From the NCBI GenBank assembly GCA_015067315.1, contig SVMR01000001.1, forward strand, positions 1 to 64,000: a DNA stretch of 64,000 nt, given 5' to 3'. The notes under the pieces were generated by a model. The model did no database searches and had not been told where the DNA came from. It worked only from the letters and a program-made list of their open reading frames with translations. Source of the DNA: Oscillospiraceae bacterium. Lineage in GTDB: Bacteria > Bacillota > Clostridia > Oscillospirales > Ruminococcaceae. Shown here piece by piece: positions 25,756-33,709 of the stretch (position 1 is the stretch's first letter; each line of letters starts with the position of its first letter). The position numbers and the translations under genes were made by a program.

Positions 25756-26196
25756 ATGGAAAACATAAGAAAGGCTCTTCCGAAAGACCTTGAAAGAATT
25801 TCCGAAATCGAAATTTTTAACTATCGGCTGAATTTTTATCCGGTTTTTAAAGACGACGGATTTTATTTTTCCAAACTTTCCGTTTCAAAAAAAGCGAAAG
25901 AATATGAAGCCGAAGCGGAAAAATTCTTCGTTTATGACGACGGCGCAATAAAAGGTTTTATAATGGTTGACGGAAAAGAAATCCGCAAGCTTTTTGTGGA
26001 ACCGGTTTTGCAGGGAAATTCAATCGGGAAAAAGCTTCTTGAATTTGCCGTTTCGGAAATGAAGGCGGATTTTCTTTGGGCGTTGGAGAAAAATAAAAGA
26101 GCCATCGCTTTTTATGAGCGGAACGGCTTTTCCCTTTCCGGGGAAAGAAAAAACGAAGAAGATACCGAAGAATATCTTGTTAAAATGAAACTTTAA
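25756..26196 (+). CDS. GNAT family N-acetyltransferase
   Basis: A 146-residue GCN5-related acetyltransferase. The acetyl-CoA binding motif is seen as IRKLFVEPVLQGNSIGKKLLEFAV (motif A, Q/RxxGxG/A as QGNSIGK), followed by NKRAIAFYERNGFSLSGERK (motif B). Substrate unknown. Starts immediately after the nitroreductase stop and ends at a terminator. Confidence 0.88.
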   Translation: MENIRKALPKDLERISEIEIFNYRLNFYPVFKDDGFYFSKLSVSKKAKEYEAEAEKFFVYDDGAIKGFIMVDGKEIRKLFVEPVLQGNSIGKKLLEFAVSEMKADFLWALEKNKRAIAFYERNGFSLSGERKNEEDTEEYLVKMKL

Positions 26197-26200
26197 ACAA

Positions 26201-26232
26201 AAAAAGACAAGGTGAAAACATCTTGTCTTTTT
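26201..26232 (+). terminator. Terminator after the GNAT gene
   Basis: AAAAAGACAAG/CTTGTCTTTTT around a 10-base loop; ends the nitroreductase-GNAT unit just before hflX. Confidence 0.82.
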
Positions 26233-26255
26233 GCTTATTTTCCAAAGGAGAAAAA

Positions 26256-27494
26256 ATGATAGAAAACGAAAACAGGGTCCAGCGGGCAATTCTTGTTGCG
26301 GCGGACTGCGGCGATTGGGACGCGGAAGTTTCAATCGACGAACTCGAGGAACTTGCCAAAAGCGCCGGCGCGGAGGTTGTTGCAAAAGTTATCCAGGTAA
26401 GAAAGGATTACGATAAGGCAACGCTTATCGGACGGGGAAAACTTGATGAAGTGCGGGAACTTGCGGAGGCAAACGACGCGGATATTCTCATTTTTGACCA
26501 TGAACTTACCGCCGCGAACATCCGCAACCTTGAGGAAGCGACGGGGCTCGGCGTAATCGACCGCACCATGCTCATCCTCGATATCTTCGCCGCAAGGGCG
26601 CAGACAAGAGCCGGACGCCTTCAGGTTGAACTTGCACAGTATAAATACCGCCTTCCCCGCCTTGAAGGAATGGGCAAAAACCTTTCGAGGCTCGGCGGCG
26701 GAATCGGAACAAGAGGTCCCGGCGAATCGAAGCTTGAAAACGACCGAAGACATATCAGAAGGCGCATCGAAAGCCTTGAACGGAAGCTTGAGGAACTTTC
26801 CGCAAACCGTGAACTTATCCGTTCAAGAAGAAAAAAGGAAGGGGTTATAACCGCAGCAATAATCGGCTATACCAACGCCGGAAAATCGACTTTGCTCAAC
26901 AGGCTTACAAACGCGGGGGTTCTTTCCGAAGACAAGCTTTTTGCGACCCTTGACCCCACCGCAAGAAGCCTTGAACTTCCGGACGGAAGAAGCATCATGC
27001 TCGTTGATACGGTAGGTTTTGTAAGAAGGCTCCCCCATCATCTTGTCGAGGCTTTTAAATCCACCCTTGAGGAAACGATCCAGGCGGATATTCTTTTAAA
27101 CGTCTGCGATATTTCCTCCGGCGAAGCGGATTCCCAGACGGAAGTCACAAGAGAACTTCTCCGGAGCCTTAAAGCGGACAAAAGCCCCGTGCTCAACGTG
27201 CTCAACAAATGCGACCTCATCGAAGGGGAGCTTCCCATCTGCACGGAGGATTGCGTGCTCATTTCCGCCGCAACCGGTTTCGGAATCGATGAGATGCTCA
27301 AAAAGCTCGCGAAGCTTCTTCCGCCGAGCCAGATAAGAATGAATCTGCTCATTCCCTATTCTGCAGGCGGAATTTCCGCGGAAATCCGTGAAAGCGGAAA
27401 AATTTTCAGCGAAGAATTTACCGAAAACGGAACCCTTACCGATGCTCTTGTTGACGTAAAGATTCTTCATAAGGTTGAAAAATATCAGGTGTAA
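26256..27494 (+). CDS. hflX: Ribosome-associated GTPase HflX
   Basis: A 412-residue Obg-related GTPase that splits stalled or heat-damaged ribosomes. The HflX N-terminal domain has LIGRGKLDEVRELA (about 57-70), FDHELTAANIRNLEE and the glycine-rich SRLGGGIGTRGPGESKLE (about 147-164); the G domain has GYTNAGKST (G1), DTVGFVR (G3) and NKCD (G4). The ATG at 26256 follows AAAGGAG; earlier in-frame codons lie in the terminator. It contains three copies of the CGTGCTCA word. Confidence 0.93.
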   Translation: MIENENRVQRAILVAADCGDWDAEVSIDELEELAKSAGAEVVAKVIQVRKDYDKATLIGRGKLDEVRELAEANDADILIFDHELTAANIRNLEEATGLGVIDRTMLILDIFAARAQTRAGRLQVELAQYKYRLPRLEGMGKNLSRLGGGIGTRGPGESKLENDRRHIRRRIESLERKLEELSANRELIRSRRKKEGVITAAIIGYTNAGKSTLLNRLTNAGVLSEDKLFATLDPTARSLELPDGRSIMLVDTVGFVRRLPHHLVEAFKSTLEETIQADILLNVCDISSGEADSQTEVTRELLRSLKADKSPVLNVLNKCDLIEGELPICTEDCVLISAATGFGIDEMLKKLAKLLPPSQIRMNLLIPYSAGGISAEIRESGKIFSEEFTENGTLTDALVDVKILHKVEKYQV

Positions 27495-27499
27495 AAAAA

Positions 27500-27762
27500 C
27501 CTTAACAAAGGGGGCTGTCACGCCTTTAAGAACAGGCGCGTGACTGGGGGATTCTGTCGAAATCACCGGCTGTTTCCGGTGGTTTTGCAAAATGAATGTA
27601 GGGGCGACCATTGCGGTCGCCCGTTTTTATTATCCGCACGTTTTTTGATTGGACGGGGTTACAATCCCTCAGTCTTTTGCCTTCGGCAAAATCCAGCTCC
27701 CTTTGCACAAGGGAGCCTTTTTCAATTTATAATTCTGCATTATGCACTTTGCATTCTGCATA
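27500..27762. repeat. Intergenic repeat mosaic B
   Basis: No gene here. Modules in order: AAAGGGGGCTGTC...GCGTGACTGGG (27506-27547, matching 24789-24830 with few changes), a short TAGGGGCGACC/GGTCGCCCG hairpin (27597-27627), a 51-base block identical to 31087-31137 (27668-27718), and an A/T-rich TTCTGCATTATGCACTTTGCA block (27731-27760) also found at 31309-31338. Confidence 0.85.
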
Positions 27763-27797
27763 AAAAAAGACGCTTCGGATGAAGCGTCTTTTTTTAT
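27762..27797. terminator. Bidirectional terminator after the poly-serine surface protein
   Basis: GACGCTTC/GAAGCGTC with A and T runs on both sides; ends the minus-strand gene at 27815 and can also stop plus-strand read-through from hflX. Confidence 0.9.
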
Positions 27798-27814
27798 GCT
27801 TTTTATTTCAGCGA

Positions 27815-29500
27815 TTATTCTTCGTCATCGAAACCGGTGATTCCGGAAGAGGTGTGTGCGGAACGCTGTGCAATTCTCTGTCTTTCGTTAAGGGCGGCAT
27901 TGCGTTTTTCGTTGCTGCGGTTGATAAGGAAAAGAGCAACAAGAAGAACCATAACCACTACGATAACTGCAATTACGATCCATACCCAAACGGGGATTCC
28001 GGAAGAAACGGTTTTTCCGCTTCCGACTTCAATCTGAACAAGCATTACGGGAGAAAGGCTTGTTACGTCGATGGATGCGGAAGGAGTTGTTGCGGAAGGA
28101 ATAAGTTTTACTTCAACGACAGTATCTTCGCTTGCTTTATATGCAAAGGAAGAAAGTCCGGAAGGATCTCTTATTACAAGGCGGTAAACTCCGTCTTCCT
28201 CAACAAGTCTTACGTTTGCGACAGCGGATTTGAAATCCGTTGCGGGGGTATAAAGATAGGTGTTTTCGCCGTCGGTCATATAGTAATCGCCGTCATATTT
28301 TCCGATGTTTACGGTATGTACCATTGCGAGAACATAGCTTGAATAGTTGGAAGAAGCGGTTGCCTGGGTTCCGTTGAGTTCATAGGTTACGGTTCCGAGA
28401 AGGTCGCCGCCGTATGCAAGTCCGTCAACAAGAACGGAAATATCGAATGCCGCAAGGGCGTCGCCGTCCGCAATGAATTTTTTTGCCGCGGCGTCGGTTA
28501 CGCTGTAACTGTCGATCGGGACGATTCCGAGAGTCGGGTTTTCGCCGATATCTTCTTTGATTTCAAATTCGATTTTTGTTACCGGAATATCGCCCTGGAT
28601 GCTGAAAGCGAGTTTGATCGGTTCGAAAACGTCGGGCTGCGGAACTTCAACTACGGAAGAGCTGCTTTCGGAAGATGTTGAACTTTCGGAAACGGATTCA
28701 CTGCTTGAGGAAGGGGGCGGCGCAACGCTTGAACTGGGTTTCGAGGAACTTGCGCTGCTGGGTTTGGAAGAACTGGAACTGCTGGAACTGGGTTTTGAAG
28801 AGCTTGAGGAGCTGGAAGAGCTGGAACTGGAACTCGAACTGGAGCTTGAGGAACCGGTTATATCGGTTATGCCGTCGCTTTTCCAGACTGCGGTGAAGGA
28901 AATATCTCTGTTGGGTGCCTGGAATCCCTGTCCTGCGCTGTAAACTTCGCCGGTAACGCTGAATTCCCAACCAACAAAGGTATGGTTTTTATAAGTGAAA
29001 GGGTTGCTGATGAGATAGAAAGGTTCGCCGAAATCGTAAGTCTTTTTTACGGGGTTTCCTTTTCCGTCGCCGGGATTATATGTTACGGTATATTTCTGGG
29101 CTGCGGAAGAACTTGAGGAAGAGGACGAAGAAGAGGAAGAGGAAGAAGAACCTTCTTTTGCCCATTGAGCGGTTGCGGTTACGTAATACTGGTTATCGGA
29201 ACCGATCGTTCCGCTTCCGTTGTTGGTATATGTGCTGCCCTGGGAACCGAGGCTCCAGCCGGTGCAGTAATATCCTTCTTTTTCGTATCCGAGATCGGAA
29301 GCATATTTGAGAACAACGCTTGAACCTACGTCATAAGGTCCGTCGGTATATGTTGCGCCGCTTCCGCCGGTACCGGGAGTATATTTGATATAAAATACAC
29401 TTTTTTCGGGGCGCATCATTGCTTCGGTTTCAATCCCTGCGAAGGGAACGAAAGTGAAAACAAGAACAAACGCAAGAATAATTGAAAAAATACGTTTCAA
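27815..29500 (-). CDS. Poly-serine-linked cell-surface protein with C-terminal membrane anchor
   Basis: A 561-residue secreted protein: signal peptide (about 1-27), two InlB B-repeat-like modules (GYYCTGWS region and HTFVGWEFSV...ISFTAVWK) separated by a run of about 15 Ser, a second Ser/Lys/Pro linker of about 70 residues, a C-terminal beta-rich domain (about 290-490), a membrane helix (VWVWIVIAVIVVVMVLLVAL) and a short charged tail. The TTG at 29500 is ten bases after AAGGAGG. The two Ser tracts use mixed TCN/AGY codons, so the DNA is not a simple repeat. Likely wall-spanning stalk; binding partner unknown. Confidence 0.8.
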   Translation of the reverse strand: MKRIFSIILAFVLVFTFVPFAGIETEAMMRPEKSVFYIKYTPGTGGSGATYTDGPYDVGSSVVLKYASDLGYEKEGYYCTGWSLGSQGSTYTNNGSGTIGSDNQYYVTATAQWAKEGSSSSSSSSSSSSSSSAAQKYTVTYNPGDGKGNPVKKTYDFGEPFYLISNPFTYKNHTFVGWEFSVTGEVYSAGQGFQAPNRDISFTAVWKSDGITDITGSSSSSSSSSSSSSSSSSSSKPSSSSSSSSKPSSASSSKPSSSVAPPPSSSSESVSESSTSSESSSSVVEVPQPDVFEPIKLAFSIQGDIPVTKIEFEIKEDIGENPTLGIVPIDSYSVTDAAAKKFIADGDALAAFDISVLVDGLAYGGDLLGTVTYELNGTQATASSNYSSYVLAMVHTVNIGKYDGDYYMTDGENTYLYTPATDFKSAVANVRLVEEDGVYRLVIRDPSGLSSFAYKASEDTVVEVKLIPSATTPSASIDVTSLSPVMLVQIEVGSGKTVSSGIPVWVWIVIAVIVVVMVLLVALFLINRSNEKRNAALNERQRIAQRSAHTSSGITGFDDEE

Positions 29501-29563
29501 AGAAATGAAACCTCCTTTTTTAAAAAACTTTGCCTTAAATAAAGACAAATTTATACATATAAG

Positions 29564-29592
29564 ATTATAGCATAAGCGGAAGATTTTGTCAT
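29564..29592 (-). promoter_or_regulatory. Promoter of the poly-serine surface protein
   Basis: ATGACA (29592-29587), 17-base spacer, TATAAT (29569-29564) on the minus strand. Confidence 0.65.
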
Positions 29593-29639
29593 TGTTTTTT
29601 TGAACAAAAAACAGAATATTTCAAATTGGAATAAAACAC

Positions 29640-29668
29640 TTGTAAAAGTTCATAAGTTTTGATATAAT
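29640..29668 (+). promoter_or_regulatory. Promoter of tRNA-Leu
   Basis: TTGTAA (29640-29645), 17-base spacer, TATAAT (29663-29668), 17 bases before the tRNA. Confidence 0.75.
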
Positions 29669-29684
29669 CTTAAAAAGAATATTC

Positions 29685-29769
29685 GCCGCCGTGGTGGAAT
29701 GGCAGACACAAGGGACTTAAAATCCCTCGCCTTTAAAGCGTACGAGTTCGAGTCTCGTTGGCGGCACCA
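29685..29769 (+). tRNA. tRNA-Leu (anticodon TAA)
   Basis: An 85-base tRNA with acceptor stem GCCGCCG pairing with CGGCGGC, the anticodon stem AGGGA/TCCCT around loop CTTAAAA (anticodon TAA), a long variable arm typical of class II tRNA, T-loop GTTCGAGTC and an encoded CCA. A strong terminator follows. Confidence 0.95.
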
Positions 29770-29770
29770 G

Positions 29771-29811
29771 AAAAAGACCGGTATTTGTCAAAGACAAATA
29801 CCGGTCTTTTT
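29771..29811 (+). terminator. Terminator after tRNA-Leu
   Basis: A 19-bp perfect stem (AAAAAGACCGG... with its complement) around a three-base loop, ending in five T. Confidence 0.93.
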
Positions 29812-29836
29812 CTGCGAAATAAATCCCCGCGGATTT

Positions 29837-29981
29837 GTGAAATGCGCTTCGCGCGTGAAATACGCCGTTTGCGTGTGAAATGCCTGCGGGCGTCGGCGGA
29901 TTTATTTCATTTCACTTGATGCGAAGCATCAAATTTCACAATGACCCCTGGTCGTTATTTCACATCCGAAGGATATTTCAC
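29837..29981. repeat. Heptamer/mini-hairpin array (GTGAAAT x3, ATTTCAC x4)
   Basis: GTGAAAT occurs at 29837, 29855 and 29875, and its complement ATTTCAC at 29909, 29933, 29957 and 29975. Most gaps between heptamers are themselves hairpins: GCGC-TTC-GCGC, ACGC-CGTTT-GCGT, TTGATGC-GAA-GCATCAA, AATGACC-CCT-GGTCGTT and ATCC-GAA-GGAT. The left and right halves are complementary, so the whole could fold into one branched stem. It lies 54 bases before the four-helix-bundle gene. Confidence 0.9.
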
Positions 29982-30034
29982 TTTTATTTCAGCGGCGGTT
30001 GTGCTACAATCTCTTTATAAAGGATGGTATTAAC

Positions 30035-30376
30035 ATGGCTGAATCAAAACTTCGGGAACTGTCAACTGACTTTGCTGTAAAAATCATAAAACTCTGCGAA
30101 ACCATTACGGGACATTACTCTCTTGTAAATCAATTGGAACGTTCCGGAACATCTGTCGGTGCAAACATCCGCGAAGCAAACTACGCTCATGGGAAACCCG
30201 ATTTTATAGCTAAATTGCAGATTGCGCTTAAAGAATGCTACGAAACGGAATATTGGCTGGAGTTGTTTGTAAAATCCGGAATTTTGGATAATGAAACTGC
30301 CTATGACCTTTGTAATCAATGCGGCACCATCCGCCGTATTCTGATTGCTCCCATCAACACCGCAAAGGAGAACTAA
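30035..30376 (+). CDS. Four-helix-bundle protein (23S rRNA intervening-sequence / Avd-like family)
   Basis: A 113-residue all-helical protein with the family's core KIIKLCETITGHYSLVNQLERSGTSVGANIREAN... and the downstream FIAKLQIALKECYETEYWLELF helix pair. Relatives are encoded in 23S rRNA intervening sequences and as Avd accessory proteins of diversity-generating retroelements; they form pentameric, basic, nucleic-acid-binding barrels. No reverse transcriptase or rRNA is nearby. The ATG at 30035 follows AAGGA; the longer reading from 29999 has no ribosome site. It is preceded by the heptamer/hairpin array and ends one base before the NUDIX start. Confidence 0.85.
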   Translation: MAESKLRELSTDFAVKIIKLCETITGHYSLVNQLERSGTSVGANIREANYAHGKPDFIAKLQIALKECYETEYWLELFVKSGILDNETAYDLCNQCGTIRRILIAPINTAKEN

Positions 30377-30377
30377 A

Positions 30378-30833
30378 ATGGACAGAACGCAAAAGACTGA
30401 AATCGTCAACATGTGCATGATACAGAAAGGCAAAAACGTTCTTGTATTGGATAAAATCCATTCCGAATGGGGCGGTTTCACCTTTCCCGGCGGTCACGTT
30501 GAAAAAAACGAATCCCTTTCCGATGCGGTTATCCGGGAAGTTTTTGAGGAAACCGGCTTAACTGTCCGGTTCCCCGTTCTTTGCGGAACAAAGGATTGGG
30601 TGAACGATGACGGTTCCCGCTATCTTGTGCTTTTTTATAAAACGGATAAGTTTTCCGGAGAACTTAAATCCTCCGGGGAGGGAAAAGTTTTCTGGCTTCC
30701 GCTTGATGAACTTCTTTCAAAAGATAATCTTTCGCTTGATATGAAAGACATGATAAAGGTTTTTCTTGAAGATGAACTGAGCGAATTTTTTTATTACAAA
30801 GAAAACGGCGAATGGAAATATGAACTGAAATAA
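30378..30833 (+). CDS. NUDIX hydrolase (MutT-like)
   Basis: A 151-residue NUDIX pyrophosphohydrolase. The NUDIX box GGHVEKNESLSDAVIREVFEE (starting near residue 39) has all metal-binding Glu. The FPGGH start and the CGTKDWVNDDGSRYLVLFY strand resemble 8-oxo-dGTP diphosphatases, but substrate is not fixed. The ATG at 30378 follows AAAGGAG within the end of the four-helix-bundle gene, so they are co-transcribed. Confidence 0.88.
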   Translation: MDRTQKTEIVNMCMIQKGKNVLVLDKIHSEWGGFTFPGGHVEKNESLSDAVIREVFEETGLTVRFPVLCGTKDWVNDDGSRYLVLFYKTDKFSGELKSSGEGKVFWLPLDELLSKDNLSLDMKDMIKVFLEDELSEFFYYKENGEWKYELK

Positions 30834-30879
30834 TGCAAAAAAACGGGGTTTACCGACCGGTTCTTTGTTTGGGGAATAC

Positions 30880-31340
30880 GGATTCTTCGCCTCGCTCAGA
30901 ATGGCATTGGTTTGTCATTGCGAGCCTTCGCAGAAGGCGCGGCAATCCGTTTCCCCTAAAAAAAACGTAACGCGGAGTAGTTTATTGACATAATGTAGGG
31001 GCGACCTACCCCAAGGGTACTTCCTCGCACTTCGTGCTCAGGGCGCTATGCGGTCGCCCGTTTTCAACCGGACAGGGTTACAATCTCTCAGTCTTTTGCC
31101 TTCGGCAAAATCCAGCTCCCTTTGCACAAGGGAGCCTGCCCTCCGGGTTACTTGGTCATCCCTCATCCGTCTGCTTCGCAGACACCTTCCCCAAGGAGAA
31201 GGCTATTGCCCTCCGGGGATCCTTTTTACGGCGGGAGCAGGCGCCATAAGCGAAGCGAAGAAATACCCTTGGGGTACCCCCGCCCTACACTTTCAATTTT
31301 AAATTAATAATTCTGCACTATGCACTTTGCATTCCGCATT
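30880..31340. repeat. Intergenic repeat mosaic C
   Basis: No gene here. It starts with a TTGTCATTGCGAGCC...CGCGGCAATCC hairpin block (30916-30950), then a 73-base unit (30992-31064), a 51-base block identical to part of mosaic B (31087-31137), a CCTCATCCGTCTGCTTCGCAG block shared with mosaic A (31161-31204), a TTGGGGTACCCCCGCCCTAC block, and the A/T-rich TGCACTTTGCATT block. The module order is the same as in mosaics A and B. Confidence 0.85.
30992..31064 (+). repeat. 73-base dispersed repeat unit, copy 2
   Basis: Identical to 24972-25044 over all 73 bases while the flanking modules have diverged, implying recent copying, gene conversion or selection on this unit. Confidence 0.9.
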
Positions 31341-31368
31341 AAAAAAGCACCCTTGCGGGTGCTTTTTT
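31341..31368. terminator. Terminator after clpE
   Basis: AAAAAAGCACCC/GGGTGCTTTTTT around a four-base loop directly after the clpE stop codon on the minus strand. Confidence 0.92.
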
Positions 31369-31369
31369 G

Positions 31370-33667
31370 TTATGCTTCAAGTTCCGGAACACGGAAGGAT
31401 TCCTTTACGGTGATTTCGCCTTCTTCGGCGGAAACGGAAATTCCGGAAAGATTTTTGTCGGCGTTTTCGATTATGAGTTCGCAGACTTTATCCTCAATAT
31501 CCTTGCGGATGACCCTTACAAGGTCGCGGGCGCCGCCTTTGTTGCCGTGGGATTTTTTTGCGATGGCTTTAAGCGCCGCGTCGTCATAGGAAAGGCTTAT
31601 GTGTTTTTCCGAAAGCGGCGCGCGGAGTTCATCAAGACGGAGAGCGGCGATTCTTTCGTAATCCTCAACTGTGAGGTCATGGAAAACAACGATTTCGTCA
31701 ACTCTTCCGATGAATTCCGGACGGAGGAACTGGGAAAGAGCCTTATATACTTTGTCTTTTTCGAGGGAATAGGAATCCCTTCCGAAGCCGAGGGCTTTTT
31801 CCTTGTTTTCGCTTCCGGCGTTGGAGGTCATTACGATTACGGTGTTCGCAAAAGAAACCGTTCTTCCGTGGGCGTCGGCAATTTTTCCTTCGTCAAGAAT
31901 CTGGAGAAGAATATTCATAACGTCCGGATGCGCCTTTTCGATTTCATCAAAAAGGATTACGGAATAGGGTTTTCTGCGGACTTTTTCGGTAAGCTGACCC
32001 GCTTCGTCATAACCGACGTAGCCGGGAGGAGAACCGACGATTCTCGAAACCGCGTGTTTTTCCATGAATTCGGACATATCAAGACGGATAAGCGGATCTT
32101 CGGTCTGGAAAAGTTCGTTCGCAAGAACTTTTACAAGTTCAGTTTTGCCTACACCGGTGGGACCCACAAAAATAAAGGAAGCCGGTCTGCGTCTTGCGGA
32201 AATCTGGACTCTTGAACGTTTTACCGCCGCCGCAACAAGTCTGCAGGCTTCGTCCTGACCGACAACGTGCTGTTTAAGGGTCGCTTCAAGTTCGCCGAGC
32301 TTTTTGAGGTCGCTTTCCTGAACTTTGCTTGCGGGAATTCCTGTCCAAAGTTCAATAACCGTCGCAAGATCCTTAGGCGCAACTTCCGCCGCAAGGGCAA
32401 TGGGTTCAAGGCGGTTATGCTCCATTTCAAGCTGCATCGCTTCCGCTTTCGCGGTTGCAAGGGCTTCGTAATCAATGGTTTCTTCCTGTTCAAGAGCCTC
32501 TATTCTTGCCTGTACCGCCCGGAGCTTCTGTCCGCTTATCTCATATTCCGCAAGTTCCTTGTTTGCAAGGGCGGAGCAGGAACAGGCTTCGTCAAGAAGG
32601 TCTATCGCCTTATCGGGAAGGAAGCGGTCGGTGATATATCTTTCGGAAAGGCGGACGCAGCTTTCGATAAGTTCGTCGCTTATTTTCACGTGGTGGAATT
32701 TTTCATAGTTGGGCGCAACGCCTTTGAGGATTCCGATGCTGTCCGCGATTGAAGGTTCCTCAACGGTGACCGGCTGGAAGCGGCGTTCAAGGGCGGCGTC
32801 CTTTTCGATATGTTTTCTGTATTCGTTGAAGGTTGTCGCGCCGATCACCTGGAGTTCGCCGCGGGAAAGGGCGGGCTTAAGGATGTTTGCGGCGTTCATG
32901 CTGCCTTCCGCGTCGCCGGTTCCAACAAGGTTATGGATTTCGTCGATGAAAAGGATGATGTTTCCTTCGCGCTTCACTTCTTCAACAAGACCCTTCACCC
33001 TGCTTTCAAACTGTCCACGGAACTGGGTTCCCGCGACAAGAGCGGTTAAATCGAGAAGCCAGAGTTCTTTTCCCGCAAGTTTTGCCGGAACTTCGCCGGA
33101 AGCAATTTTCTGGGCGATTCCTTCCGCAATGGCGGTTTTTCCGACGCCCGGTTCGCCGATTAAGCAGGGGTTGTTTTTTGTTCTGCGGTTGAGGATCTGA
33201 ACAACCCTTCCGATTTCCCTTTCCCTTCCGATAATCGGATCGAAACCGCCGTTTTTTGCCTTTTCGGTAAGGTTTTCGCAATAGAGGGAAAGATATTTCT
33301 TTTCCTCCTGTTTTCCTTTTTTGCCGGTTTTCTTCGGGTTTTTCGGCGCCTCGCTTCCGGAAGAGGGAGCTTCGCCGCCGGGCATTATTCCGTCGCCGAA
33401 AATGCTGTTGAGGAACGGAAAAGCCTGGGCTCCGCCCATTTCAAAATTCGGGTCTTCCTCGTCCATATTCATCATCTGTTCGCTTATGGCGTCAAGTTCT
33501 TCGCCGGAAATTCCCATTTTATTCATAAGGTCTTCGACGGGTTTTATTCCGAGTTCCTTCGCGCATTGAAGACAAAGTCCCTCGTTATAGGTTTTGTCGC
33601 CTTCCATTCTGGTGACAAAAACAACCGCCATTCTTTTTTTGCATCTTGAACAAAGCATACTGTTCAT
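31370..33667 (-). CDS. clpE: ClpE-type ATP-dependent Clp protease ATP-binding subunit
   Basis: A 765-residue HSP100 unfoldase for ClpP. The N-terminus is a zinc finger (CSRCKKRM... then CLQCAKEL, about 4-40) in place of the Clp_N repeats, which marks ClpE. AAA domain 1 has Walker A GEPGVGKTA and IDEIHNLVGTG. A middle coiled coil follows, then AAA domain 2 with GPTGVGKTEL, SEFMEKHAVSRIVGSPPGYVGY and the ClpP loop region. The ATG at 33667 is seven bases after GGAGG; TTG at 33670 is too close. It is the last gene of a minus-strand unit with cvpA. Confidence 0.92.
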   Translation of the reverse strand: MNSMLCSRCKKRMAVVFVTRMEGDKTYNEGLCLQCAKELGIKPVEDLMNKMGISGEELDAISEQMMNMDEEDPNFEMGGAQAFPFLNSIFGDGIMPGGEAPSSGSEAPKNPKKTGKKGKQEEKKYLSLYCENLTEKAKNGGFDPIIGREREIGRVVQILNRRTKNNPCLIGEPGVGKTAIAEGIAQKIASGEVPAKLAGKELWLLDLTALVAGTQFRGQFESRVKGLVEEVKREGNIILFIDEIHNLVGTGDAEGSMNAANILKPALSRGELQVIGATTFNEYRKHIEKDAALERRFQPVTVEEPSIADSIGILKGVAPNYEKFHHVKISDELIESCVRLSERYITDRFLPDKAIDLLDEACSCSALANKELAEYEISGQKLRAVQARIEALEQEETIDYEALATAKAEAMQLEMEHNRLEPIALAAEVAPKDLATVIELWTGIPASKVQESDLKKLGELEATLKQHVVGQDEACRLVAAAVKRSRVQISARRRPASFIFVGPTGVGKTELVKVLANELFQTEDPLIRLDMSEFMEKHAVSRIVGSPPGYVGYDEAGQLTEKVRRKPYSVILFDEIEKAHPDVMNILLQILDEGKIADAHGRTVSFANTVIVMTSNAGSENKEKALGFGRDSYSLEKDKVYKALSQFLRPEFIGRVDEIVVFHDLTVEDYERIAALRLDELRAPLSEKHISLSYDDAALKAIAKKSHGNKGGARDLVRVIRKDIEDKVCELIIENADKNLSGISVSAEEGEITVKESFRVPELEA

Positions 33668-33709
33668 CAAAAATCCTCCGTGGGGAAATTTTTTATATTA
33701 AGAGAAATT

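Noticed and set aside
29837-29981. Simple intrinsic terminator or tRNA-linked att site
   Set aside because: A separate perfect terminator already ends tRNA-Leu at 29811; the heptamer array has no T run, and no integrase or duplicated tRNA end is nearby.
30035-30376. Diversity-generating retroelement
   Set aside because: The Avd-like protein could suggest one, but there is no reverse transcriptase, no TR/VR pair and no variable target gene in the window.
24766-31340. CRISPR array
   Set aside because: Repeat copies are few, unequal in spacing, hairpin-mosaic in structure and lack cas genes or uniform spacers.
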